A stretch of DNA of 64,000 nucleotides from Dyella acidisoli (GTDB taxonomy: Bacteria > Pseudomonadota > Gammaproteobacteria > Xanthomonadales > Rhodanobacteraceae), in NCBI RefSeq assembly GCF_030160295.1, contig NZ_BSOB01000050.1, positions 123,611 through 187,610 on the forward strand, given 5' to 3'. Under the pieces are notes generated by a model. That model was not told where the DNA came from. It did not search any database and saw only the letters and a program-made list of their open reading frames with translations. Numbering within the stretch: the stretch's first letter is position 1; each line of letters starts with the position of its first letter. The translations under genes were made by a program, and so were the position numbers. Below are positions 37,285 to 45,350 of the stretch, piece after piece.

Positions 37285-39179
37285 AGCGTTTCTCGAAAAG
37301 CCCATCTCCCTCCGGGGGCGGGGTGTTAATCACGCGCACCTACGTCTTGCAGCTTGCCACAGCATGCGTAATAGGCCTGATGGCGTTGTTGAGCCCATCG
37401 AGCTACGCAAACACGTCCATCACCATCGAAGGCAATCATTTCATCCGCGCCGGCAAGCCACACCAAATTATCTCCGGCTCGATGGACTTCCAGCGCATCC
37501 CTCGCGCGTACTGGCAGGATCGCCTGCAGAAAGCACGCGCGATGGGTCTGAATGCAATCACTACCTACGTATTCTGGAACGCAGTCGAACCCAAGCCGGG
37601 ACAATTCGATTTCAGCGACAACAACGACGTAGCCGCGTTTGTACGCATGGCGCAGGCGCAGGGGCTGGACGTGATACTTCGCCCGGGTCCTTATGTCTGC
37701 GCAGAATGGGAAGCGGGCGGATTTCCCGCCTGGTTATTTGCCGACCCGCACTTGCACGTGCGCACACAAGATCCGAAATACCTGCAGGCGGTGGAACGTT
37801 ACTTCCAGCGGCTCGGCAAGGAGCTGGCGCCACTGATGGCCTCGCACGGCGGGCCGATCGTCGCCGTGCAGGTGGAGAACGAGTACGGTTCCTATGGTGA
37901 CGATCGCGCGTACATGGAGCAGATCCATCAAGCGTTGATTCGTGCCGGTTTCGGTGCGGATCTGATGTTCACGTCCGATGGGGCGGATCTACTAAATAAC
38001 GACGCATTGTCGGGCGTACTGGCTGTGGTCAATTTCGGCACAGGCGAAGCGAAGGGCGCCTTTGCGAAACTCAAGGCGTTCCGTCCCGATCAACCCAAGA
38101 TGGCCGGAGAATACTGGGCCGGCTGGTTTGACCACTGGGGTGAGCCGCACGCGCAAACCGATGCCAACGTACAGGCGAAAGAGCTCGCGTGGATGTTGAG
38201 CCAGGGGTACTCCGTCAACATCTACATGTTCGAAGGCGGCACCTCGTTTGGCTTCATGAATGGCGCGAATTTCCAGGGCAATCCTTCCGACCATTACGCA
38301 CCGCAAACCACCAGTTACGACTATGACGCGCCGCTGGACGAAGCGGGCAGGCCCAAGCCGAAGTTCGCAAAGTTTCGTGATGTGATCGCCAAGGCGACCG
38401 GCATCAAGCCGACGCCATTGCCGACTCCTACGTCATTCATGGGTGTCCCCGCGTTCACGCTCACCGAGTCGGCGTCGTTGTGGGACAACTTGCCGGAACC
38501 GGTGACGACGGAACAGCCACAGCCGATGGAGCAATTCGGCCAAGCGTATGGCTACATTCTTTATCGCACCCAGCTTGCCGGTCCGGTTTCCGGTGAGCTT
38601 TACATTGGTGAGGTGCGCGATTACGCCATGGTCTATGTCGATCGCAAACTCATCGGAACAGTGGATCGGCGGCTGAAGCAGGTGAGTTTGCCCATTACCC
38701 TGGATGCAGGCCCGCATACGCTCGACATGCTGGTAGAGAACACCGGCCGCATCAATTACGGACCGCATCTAGCCGATGGCCGCGCGGGTCTGGTCGATCC
38801 GGTTCTACTCGATGGCAAGGAACTGCATGGCTGGCAGACGTACGCTTTGCCGATGACTTCGCCTGATGCGATCCGCGGCTGGACTACGCAGCCCGTAGCG
38901 GGGCCTGCGTTTCATCGCGGCCATTTCAAGATAACGTCGACGGCGGATACGTTTCTGGATGTCGGCGCGTTCAGCAAGGGCTTTGCGTGGGTGAACGGGC
39001 GTAACCTCGGGCGTATCTGGGATATCGGTCCGCAGCGTTCGCTGTACCTGCCGGCGCCGTGGCTGGAGCAGGGCGATAACACCGTGGTGGTATTTGATCT
39101 GCAGACGACGAAAGACGCTGTAGTGCGCGGTGGTACAAAGCAGTTCTGGTATCGATCAGACGTAAAGACGCCTAAATGA
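37281..39179 (+). CDS. GH35 beta-galactosidase
   Basis: The 632-residue enzyme has the GH35 landmarks GSMDFQRIPRAYWQDRL, TYVFWNAVEPKPGQFDF, RPGPYVCAEWEAGGFPAWL, acid/base Glu201 in VQVENEYGSY and nucleophile Glu277 in AGEYWAGWFDHWG. C-terminal jelly-roll domains follow. The first 14 residues (KSPSPSGGG) come from a fragment of the CCCTCTCCC repeat and precede the real signal peptide (LITRTYVLQLATACVIGLMALLSPSSYA). A GTG at 37323 may therefore be the true start. It could remove terminal beta-galactose from Lewis-type antennae. Confidence 0.92.
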   Translation: MKRFSKSPSPSGGGVLITRTYVLQLATACVIGLMALLSPSSYANTSITIEGNHFIRAGKPHQIISGSMDFQRIPRAYWQDRLQKARAMGLNAITTYVFWNAVEPKPGQFDFSDNNDVAAFVRMAQAQGLDVILRPGPYVCAEWEAGGFPAWLFADPHLHVRTQDPKYLQAVERYFQRLGKELAPLMASHGGPIVAVQVENEYGSYGDDRAYMEQIHQALIRAGFGADLMFTSDGADLLNNDALSGVLAVVNFGTGEAKGAFAKLKAFRPDQPKMAGEYWAGWFDHWGEPHAQTDANVQAKELAWMLSQGYSVNIYMFEGGTSFGFMNGANFQGNPSDHYAPQTTSYDYDAPLDEAGRPKPKFAKFRDVIAKATGIKPTPLPTPTSFMGVPAFTLTESASLWDNLPEPVTTEQPQPMEQFGQAYGYILYRTQLAGPVSGELYIGEVRDYAMVYVDRKLIGTVDRRLKQVSLPITLDAGPHTLDMLVENTGRINYGPHLADGRAGLVDPVLLDGKELHGWQTYALPMTSPDAIRGWTTQPVAGPAFHRGHFKITSTADTFLDVGAFSKGFAWVNGRNLGRIWDIGPQRSLYLPAPWLEQGDNTVVVFDLQTTKDAVVRGGTKQFWYRSDVKTPK

Positions 39180-39180
39180 T

Positions 39181-40224
39181 ATGAAATACGTCATGCTGTT
39201 TAGCGGATGGGCGGTAGGCATCCTGCTGCTGATCTTACCGATAGCTGTCATGGCAAGTGATCCCGTCGTCTTGCGTGAATTCATCGCCGCGGCGCCACCC
39301 ACGCCACAGAGCCACGCATCCACTATCGTCGAAACACCGGCCGGCCTCGTCGTTGCCTGGTTTGGCGGCAAGCACGAGCGTGATCCCAGCGTAGGCATCT
39401 GGTTGTCTCGCCAAGTACATGGCCATTGGAGCGCGCCGGTGGAAGTGGCCAACGGCGTGCAGCCTGGCGGACATCGCGAGCCGACCTGGAACCCGGTGCT
39501 GTTTCTGCCACGCCACGGACCACTGATGCTGTTTTACAAGGTTGGGCCTGATCCGCAGCACTGGCGCGGCGTGCTCAAGACATCCGATGACAATGGCGCA
39601 CGCTGGTCCGCCGCACGTGCATTGCCGGCCGGCGTACTCGGCCCGATCAAGGACAAGCCGGTGCAGCTAGTCAGCGGTAGCATTGTCAGTCCGTCGAGCA
39701 CGGAGCAGGGGCGCTGGGCGATTCACTTCGAGCTTTCCGCCGACGGCGGCAGCACTTGGCAGACCAGTCAGGCCGTACCCAATCCCGATGCCATCGAAGC
39801 GATCCAACCCAGCCTGCTGCCGTGGCGGGATGGCAGGTTGCAGGCGATTGGACGGACCAAGCAGGATCGCCTGTTCTCCATCTGGTCCGTGGACGGCGGA
39901 CACATATGGTCAGCGTTGAAGTTGCTCGATGTGCCCAATCCCAATTCAGGTATCGACGCCACACTCTTGGCCGACGGTCGTGCCTGCATGGTCTACAACC
40001 CGACCACACACGGCAAAGACTGGTGGGATGGCCGCGGCACGCTTGCCGTGGCCCTATCCAGTGACGGTGAGCATTGGAAGCGGGTTCTCACGCTGGAGCA
40101 AAGCCCCGGAGCGGAGTTCTCCTACCCCGCGATCATCCAGGCCAAGAGCGGCCTGCTGCATATTACTTATACGTGGAAACGGTTACGCATCGTGCATGTC
40201 GTCATCGACCCGGATCGCCTGTGA
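39181..40224 (+). CDS. BNR-repeat sialidase-like protein
   Basis: The 347-residue secreted protein (signal anchor MKYVMLFSGWAVGILLLILPIAVMA, written here only as the N-terminal 25 residues) is a six-bladed sialidase-fold protein. Asp-box-like motifs are seen in SADGGSTWQTS and SSDGEHWKRV, and SHASTIVETPAGLVVAWFGG is typical of BNR_2 proteins. The arginine triad of true sialidases cannot be confirmed by eye. It starts one base after the GH35 stop. Plants lack abundant sialic acid, so another acidic or deoxy sugar may be the target; the activity is unknown. Confidence 0.75.
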   Translation: MKYVMLFSGWAVGILLLILPIAVMASDPVVLREFIAAAPPTPQSHASTIVETPAGLVVAWFGGKHERDPSVGIWLSRQVHGHWSAPVEVANGVQPGGHREPTWNPVLFLPRHGPLMLFYKVGPDPQHWRGVLKTSDDNGARWSAARALPAGVLGPIKDKPVQLVSGSIVSPSSTEQGRWAIHFELSADGGSTWQTSQAVPNPDAIEAIQPSLLPWRDGRLQAIGRTKQDRLFSIWSVDGGHIWSALKLLDVPNPNSGIDATLLADGRACMVYNPTTHGKDWWDGRGTLAVALSSDGEHWKRVLTLEQSPGAEFSYPAIIQAKSGLLHITYTWKRLRIVHVVIDPDRL

Positions 40225-40538
40225 GGGCATATGAGGTGGATCAGATGAAAAAATATTTCTATTCTGTTGCGTCGCGACTTGCCACGATCTAAATCCTCCA
40301 TATAAGCTCTTTACGAAAGCAAATATGAAATGGGCGTTTGCCTGTAAAAGATACGACGGTTAGTCCGCGCGCTATCGTGCCGGAGGGGTTATGAGGGGTT
40401 TGGTCCAATTAAGTAATAAAGTGGGCACAGCTCGACCGGTAGTAGATACGGGGGCCCGGCGTGCGTGACGATGGCGGCTACGAGCGGTACGGTGACGCGC
40501 AAAATGCGTCTGCGACGAATGTGTGCATCGGCAACGAG
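40225..40538. promoter_or_regulatory. Control region before the second kinase-TBDR module
   Basis: About 310 bases. They include the GCAAATATGAAA element (40319-40330), a short TTGGTCCAA palindrome near 40400 followed by TTAAGTAATAAAG, and a GTG codon at 40461 that could be an earlier start of the kinase. No separate gene is visible. Confidence 0.5.
40319..40330 (+). promoter_or_regulatory. Candidate operator GCAAATATGAAA upstream of second kinase
   Basis: Identical over 12 bases to the minus-strand site at 19063-19074 before the FucP gene. An AT-rich 12-mer matching exactly in two promoter regions of a GC-rich locus suggests a shared regulator. Confidence 0.4.
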
Positions 40539-41576
40539 ATGCGCGACGAATCCGCGCTGTCCACACACATGATACAGCGCTCCGACACACAAGATGTTTT
40601 CTTGGCGGCAGATGTCGGCGGCACGCATGCACGTATTGGCTTGATCGCGTTTCAGCCTGGGCTTGGTGTTCCGGCCACGCTTGCCTATCGCGTTTATCAG
40701 TGCGCGGATTTCGCCAGCTTCGATGCGATCGTGCGCGCCTTCTGCGAAGAGTTCTCGGTAAAGCCCCAACGCCTGGCATTGGCGTGTGCGGGCTTTCTGC
40801 ACGACGGCGTAGTGGTCAACAACAATCTGCGTTGGCCCATCGTTCCAACTGAATTGGAAAAAGCGCTCGCGCTGAGCGAAGTAAAGGTGCTCAACGATTT
40901 TGAGGCGCTGGCTTACGGTACGGCTTATCTGGATCCTGCAAGCGTGATTACGCTGCATGATCCTCGCCGCAGCAAGAGCGCAGAAGAAGGTCCGGTGGTG
41001 GTTGTCGGCCCAGGTACTGGGCTTGGCGTGGCAGTGCGTTTACCTGGTACGCCGCCGCAGGTGCTGGCGACCGAAGCCGGACACATCCAGTTGGCGGCAC
41101 GCGTTGGACGCGAGCAAGCAGTGCTCAGTGAACTGGTGCCGCCGGATACGCATATTCCTTACGACTCGGTGTTGTCGGGGCCGGGCCTGCTGCGCGTGTA
41201 TCAGGCAGTGTGTCGTCTTGACGATAAGCCGGCCGAATTGCGCGAACCTGCAGCGATCACTGCTGCAGCATGCGCAGGCACGAATGCGCAGGCAGTGGAA
41301 ACCTTGCAGCTTTTCTGTGGATGGCTCGGCTCTTTCGCCGGCGATCTGGCCATGCTTTATGGCGCGACGGGTGGCATCTATGTCGCTGGTGGTTTTCTGT
41401 CGCGCATGACCGATTTCATGGCTAACAGCAGCTTCGTCAGCCGCTTTCTTGATAAGGGCGTGATGCGCCCGTTCCAGCAGACCGTATCCGTGCATGTGGT
41501 GGACCATGCGCAGCTCGGCGTGATCGGAGCGGCAAGCTGGTTGATGAATCACGCGCACAACACATTGCAGGACTAA
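40539..41576 (+). CDS. Glucokinase-family sugar kinase, copy 2
   Basis: This paralogue of the kinase at 27719 has FLAADVGGTHARIGLI, VKVLNDFEALAYGTAY, VVGPGTGLGVAVRL, TEAGHIQLAARVGREQ and MLYGATGGIYVAGGF. It also ends with the same GVMRPF...GVIGAASW pattern. I place the start at the ATG at 40539 (345 residues, near the family length). GTG at 40461 (371 residues) and ATG at 40569 are alternatives. Like copy 1 it stands directly before a TBDR gene. With GH20 downstream, GlcNAc phosphorylation is a reasonable hypothesis. Confidence 0.85.
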   Translation: MRDESALSTHMIQRSDTQDVFLAADVGGTHARIGLIAFQPGLGVPATLAYRVYQCADFASFDAIVRAFCEEFSVKPQRLALACAGFLHDGVVVNNNLRWPIVPTELEKALALSEVKVLNDFEALAYGTAYLDPASVITLHDPRRSKSAEEGPVVVVGPGTGLGVAVRLPGTPPQVLATEAGHIQLAARVGREQAVLSELVPPDTHIPYDSVLSGPGLLRVYQAVCRLDDKPAELREPAAITAAACAGTNAQAVETLQLFCGWLGSFAGDLAMLYGATGGIYVAGGFLSRMTDFMANSSFVSRFLDKGVMRPFQQTVSVHVVDHAQLGVIGAASWLMNHAHNTLQD

Positions 41577-41835
41577 CGATTTGCAGAACGGCTTGCAGGA
41601 CTAACGTGCTGCAGGTGCGACAGCTCACATACCGCATCGGACTGGGAAGACGATGCCGCTATAACCCGACCGGAGGGACGTGCAGATCTTCCATACATGA
41701 CCGCTGCTTGAAAAACCTAAGCTCCGACGACGCATCGGGAGCGCCCACAACCAGACCCACACATGCCTGCTTCGACTTAACTTGGGGGTCGCGGCGGCAA
41801 GAAACACCGCTTTTTACCGGGAGGGGACAAACTAT
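41577..41835. other. Leader of the first module 2 TBDR (duplicated downstream)
   Basis: 259 bases with no gene. A TTGCAGGACTAACG sequence occurs twice (41565 and about 41593). The stretch from about 41675 (ACCGGAGGGACGTGCAGATC) to the GGGAGGGGACA ribosome site resembles 45188-45350 before the second TBDR, so the untranslated leader was duplicated with the gene. Confidence 0.7.
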
Positions 41836-44778
41836 ATGAACAGCAATCACGTACGCCGTGGCGTACTGGCCAGTTCACTGGCAATGGCGCTTTTCGCTCC
41901 GTATGCGTTCGCGCAGACAACGTCTTCAAGCGATCAGCAGAACACTACGACCGGCAATTCTCAGAATGGTTCACAGAAACCGAAGACGCTGGAAAAGGTG
42001 ACCGTTACCGGTTCGCTGATTCCGCGCTCGGAAATCGAAGGACCGGCGCCGGTGAACATCATTACTGGCGAACAGATCAAGGCACAGGGCTTCACCACGC
42101 TGTGGGAATTCCTCGATTCGCTGCCGCAGCTCGCCGCGCCTGACTTCAACAACCGCATTTCCACTTGGGGCAATACGGCCGTCAACGCGCGCGTGGTGAA
42201 CCTGCGCAATCTCGGTCCCGATCACAGCCTGCTGCTGATCGACGGTCACCGAGTGGCCGATTATCCGATGCCGGGTAACAACGGCCAGACCACCTTCCAG
42301 AACTACAACAATATTCCGGTGGGCATGGTCGATCACGTCGAAGTGCTGGCCTCGGGCGCGTCTTCGATCTACGGTTCGGACGCCGTCGCCGGCGTTATCA
42401 ACGTGATCCTGAAAAAGAATTATGTTGGCGACGAGATCAAGGTAACGGGCGGTAGCTCGACGCGCGGCGGCCGCGCATATGGCGATTTCCTTTATACAGG
42501 CGGTCGCTCCGGTGAAAAATGGAACCTGATGTACAGCTACGAGCACACCAATCGCTCGCCGCTGTGGGGTCGTGATCGCTCCTACACCGACTCGGATGCG
42601 GATGCCGGCTATGGCTCCTGGAATCCAAGCCAACGCATGTTCGGCTATAGCAGCTCTGGCGCTTATGGTCTCGTGCTTAACAATGCCGCCGGTAACTTCA
42701 TTACTCCGCCTCAAGGTGCGTGCGGTCAATTCGGCAACAATTTCAGCCAATATCACGCACTGAGTGTCAGCACGAGCGGTGATCAGGTGCTGCCGGGTGT
42801 GACGGATCAAGGTTCTTACTGCAGGCAGAACGCCGTATTCAGTAACTGGGTACTTTCCCCGGGTTACAAGGCCGACAATGCTTTCGTGAGCGGCGAATAC
42901 CGCTTCACCGACAAGGTTTCGGCATACGGTTCGGTGGGCCTGTGGACCAACACCGGTACCACCAATACGCAGCTGCCGTTCCTGTATCCCTTCGCAAGCA
43001 ACACTGCGGCCCTGCCGGGAGCGAACGGTACTCAGTTCTACGACCAGACCACCGGCCAGGTCATCACCAACTACATCCGGCAGATAACGCCACAGGAAAT
43101 CGGCAGCTACGCCAATACCCATGACTATGAAACGAACTGGGACATCCATGCCGGTTTGAAAGGCACGGTGTTCGACGATCGTTTCAACTGGGATTTCAAC
43201 CTCGGCACCAGCAAATACCTCGTGCACGAGGACTATACGGGCTTGAACGAACAGGGCATGTTCGATTTCTTCTTCGGCCCGCAACTCGGCACCACGACGG
43301 TCGGCGGCACTACCATGCCGGTGTATGCGCTCAATTCGCAGCGTTTCTGGAATCCGATCACGCCGGCGCAATACGCCACCTTTGGTGTGAATGGCGAGAA
43401 CAGCGCTGTTACGTGGATGAACCAGGCAAGCTTCAACTTCGGCGGTGACCTGTTCAACGTGCCGTGGGATGGTCAGCCGATCGGTTTCGCCAGCGTATTC
43501 GAAGTCAATCATGAAGGCTTCCATCTGGCGCCCGATCCGCGTGGCAATACCGTCACGTTTGGCGATCCATTCCAGAACCTGATCACGGGTGGTGGTACTC
43601 GTACGCGCTATTCGACTGCGTTGGAATTCCGCACACCGGTTTGGGATACGGTGACATGGACGCTTTCCGGCCGTCTCGACAAATACAACGACCACAGCAT
43701 TGCCAATGTCGCCAAGACATGGGGTACGGGTCTGGAGTGGCGTCCGATTGATGGTCTGCTGCTTCGCGGCAGCTACGGCACCAACTTCCACGCGCCAGAC
43801 ATGCAGGCCATCTACCTGGATGACTCGATCCAGACCGTTGGCGATTACGCGGACCGTCTGCAATGTATCAAGACAGGTGACCACACTTGTGCGGACTACC
43901 AGCACAACACCTACTTCCAGTTGTACTCGGGCGGCAGCCGCAATCTGCTGCCGGAAACGGGTCATTCCTGGACCTACGGTTTCGTGTGGGATATCCCGGG
44001 CGTGCAGGGGCTTTCGTGGTCCGTTGACTACTGGCACATGGGCATTGCCAATGCGATTCAGTGGATCGGTCTGGATACCGCGCTGACCGATGAGGCAGGC
44101 TGCCTTACCGGGCTGCAGGTCAGTGGTGCGCCGTACATCGCCCATCAGTTGGGCTCGGCATACTGCCAAGAGGCCATTGCTAACGTCACGCGCAATGCAA
44201 GTGGCCAGATCACCGCTGTGCACGTCGGCCCGATCAACGAAGCTTCTCAGTATGTCAGCGGTATCGACAGCACAGTCACCTACAAGCTGCAGACCGAGCA
44301 TTGGGGCAACTTCAACTTCGACTTGAACTACACCAACAATCTGGAGTTCAAGCAGCGCACGCTGGCGTCGGATCCGTTGCTCAACACGCGCTACAACTAT
44401 CCGGCTACCAAGACTGTGGCGAACCTGCATTGGCACAAGGGTGCCTGGGACGCCACCTTGCACGGTGAACGCACCAGCGGCCTTCGTGCGTCCAACTACG
44501 GTGGTTGCGAAGCGTTGCCCAATGGCATTCAGCCGGGCCTCGGCGATCCGAACTGCGTGATCTACCTGGGTAGAACCCCGAACTGGGTGATCTTCAGTAC
44601 GTCGGCCTCGTATGCGATCAACGACAAGGTGAAGGTTGGGCTGAACATCTCGAATATCTTCAACAAGGTTGGTGTGATCACCAGCTACGCCGGCGGTTTC
44701 GAGTTCATTCCCACGCAGCAGGGCGCCGACTACACCGGTCGTGAAATATTCGCGACCATTGATTGGAAGATCGACTGA
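41836..44778 (+). CDS. TonB-dependent receptor, module 2, first tandem copy
   Basis: The 980-residue receptor has a signal peptide ending AFAQ (about residue 27), a TonB-box region LEKVTVTGSLIPRSEIEG and a plug domain (FTTLWEFLDSLPQ, NLRNLGPDHSLLLIDGHRV, VEVLASGASSIYGSDAVAGVINVIL). A long barrel ends GREIFATIDWKID. The ATG at 41836 follows GGGAGGGGA. It is a clear paralogue of the next receptor (45351), with the same N- and C-termini and many shared blocks. It likely imports oligosaccharides trimmed by the surface or secreted hydrolases of the locus. Confidence 0.94.
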   Translation: MNSNHVRRGVLASSLAMALFAPYAFAQTTSSSDQQNTTTGNSQNGSQKPKTLEKVTVTGSLIPRSEIEGPAPVNIITGEQIKAQGFTTLWEFLDSLPQLAAPDFNNRISTWGNTAVNARVVNLRNLGPDHSLLLIDGHRVADYPMPGNNGQTTFQNYNNIPVGMVDHVEVLASGASSIYGSDAVAGVINVILKKNYVGDEIKVTGGSSTRGGRAYGDFLYTGGRSGEKWNLMYSYEHTNRSPLWGRDRSYTDSDADAGYGSWNPSQRMFGYSSSGAYGLVLNNAAGNFITPPQGACGQFGNNFSQYHALSVSTSGDQVLPGVTDQGSYCRQNAVFSNWVLSPGYKADNAFVSGEYRFTDKVSAYGSVGLWTNTGTTNTQLPFLYPFASNTAALPGANGTQFYDQTTGQVITNYIRQITPQEIGSYANTHDYETNWDIHAGLKGTVFDDRFNWDFNLGTSKYLVHEDYTGLNEQGMFDFFFGPQLGTTTVGGTTMPVYALNSQRFWNPITPAQYATFGVNGENSAVTWMNQASFNFGGDLFNVPWDGQPIGFASVFEVNHEGFHLAPDPRGNTVTFGDPFQNLITGGGTRTRYSTALEFRTPVWDTVTWTLSGRLDKYNDHSIANVAKTWGTGLEWRPIDGLLLRGSYGTNFHAPDMQAIYLDDSIQTVGDYADRLQCIKTGDHTCADYQHNTYFQLYSGGSRNLLPETGHSWTYGFVWDIPGVQGLSWSVDYWHMGIANAIQWIGLDTALTDEAGCLTGLQVSGAPYIAHQLGSAYCQEAIANVTRNASGQITAVHVGPINEASQYVSGIDSTVTYKLQTEHWGNFNFDLNYTNNLEFKQRTLASDPLLNTRYNYPATKTVANLHWHKGAWDATLHGERTSGLRASNYGGCEALPNGIQPGLGDPNCVIYLGRTPNWVIFSTSASYAINDKVKVGLNISNIFNKVGVITSYAGGFEFIPTQQGADYTGREIFATIDWKID

Positions 44779-44787
44779 TATCCCCTT

Positions 44788-44821
44788 GCGAGCCCGACCT
44801 AAAGCCGGGCTCGCTTTTTTT
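44788..44821 (+). terminator. Rho-independent terminator after first module 2 TBDR
   Basis: A 9-bp stem GCGAGCCCG/CGGGCTCGC is followed by seven T. A diverged copy follows the second TBDR at 48384-48416, in line with the tandem duplication. Confidence 0.88.
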
Positions 44822-44856
44822 GATGCAATGGTTTTGCTCGTTAGTGAGAACGCCTG

Positions 44857-45084
44857 ATGCTGAAACCTCTCCTGGCCTGGTGCCTAGGTCTGTCCATCGT
44901 CATCGCAAGCACGCAAGCGGTTGCGGAGATCACGATCATTCCGAAACCGCAGCAGATGGAAGCAGGGGAGAGGAGTTACCACCTCGATGCGCAAACAGGC
45001 ATCGACGCACCAGAAAGGGTGCGCGCTGTGGAGGCAATCGCCTTTCTATGCGAGGCGATCCCCGCATCTTCACTTTTCTGCTGA
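44857..45084 (+). pseudogene. Truncated 5' fragment of the GH20 gene (duplication scar)
   Basis: The 75-codon frame begins MLKPLLAWCLGLSIVIASTQ and is nearly the same as the first ~67 residues of the intact GH20 enzyme at 48454, including the signal peptide and EITIIPKPQQMEAGE. Similarity stops near 45061 (GAGGCGATCC), and a stop comes at 45082. From 45081 the DNA aligns without gaps with the kinase 3' end (41537-41578). The fragment lacks the whole catalytic domain. It might still be secreted as a short peptide, but I regard it as non-functional. Confidence 0.88.
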
Positions 45085-45122
45085 CTGATGAAGCACGTCC
45101 CGCAGACGTTGCAGGATTGACG
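45081..45122 (+). pseudogene. Remnant of the kinase 3' end joined to the GH20 fragment
   Basis: About three quarters of 42 bases match the last codons and stop region of the kinase copy 2 (41537-41578) in a gapless alignment made by eye. Both contain TGATGAA, GCAC/TCACG and TTGCAGGA. It marks the left boundary of the duplicated unit. Confidence 0.65.
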
Positions 45123-45350
45123 GGCGCGCCTGCGTGCAGGCACCCGATTGGCGCATCGACAGGAAGGCGATGTTTTTGAAACCACACCGGAGGCACGTAC
45201 AGATCTTCCACATACGGATGTCGCTTGACCCATAAAGCTTCGGCTCGAACGGAGCACTTATAAGCAAGTCTACACATGCCAATTTCGACTCGATTAGAAA
45301 TCAAGGGTGTCGAGGCGGCAAGCAACAGTTTTTGCCCGGGAGGGGACACT
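45123..45350. other. Leader of the second module 2 TBDR
   Basis: Non-coding. It shares blocks with the first leader: CACCGGAGGCACGTACAGATC at 45187, the ACACATGCC block near 45272, GGCGGCAAG, and the GGGAGGGGACA ribosome site. The conservation of the CCGGAGG-ACGT-CAGATCTTCCA block between copies may reflect a regulatory role. Confidence 0.65.

Noticed and set aside
41971..44463. 830-residue open frame on the minus strand
   Set aside because: It lies wholly opposite the first module 2 receptor, has low-complexity His/Arg-rich translation and no family motif. The plus-strand receptor has clear domains.
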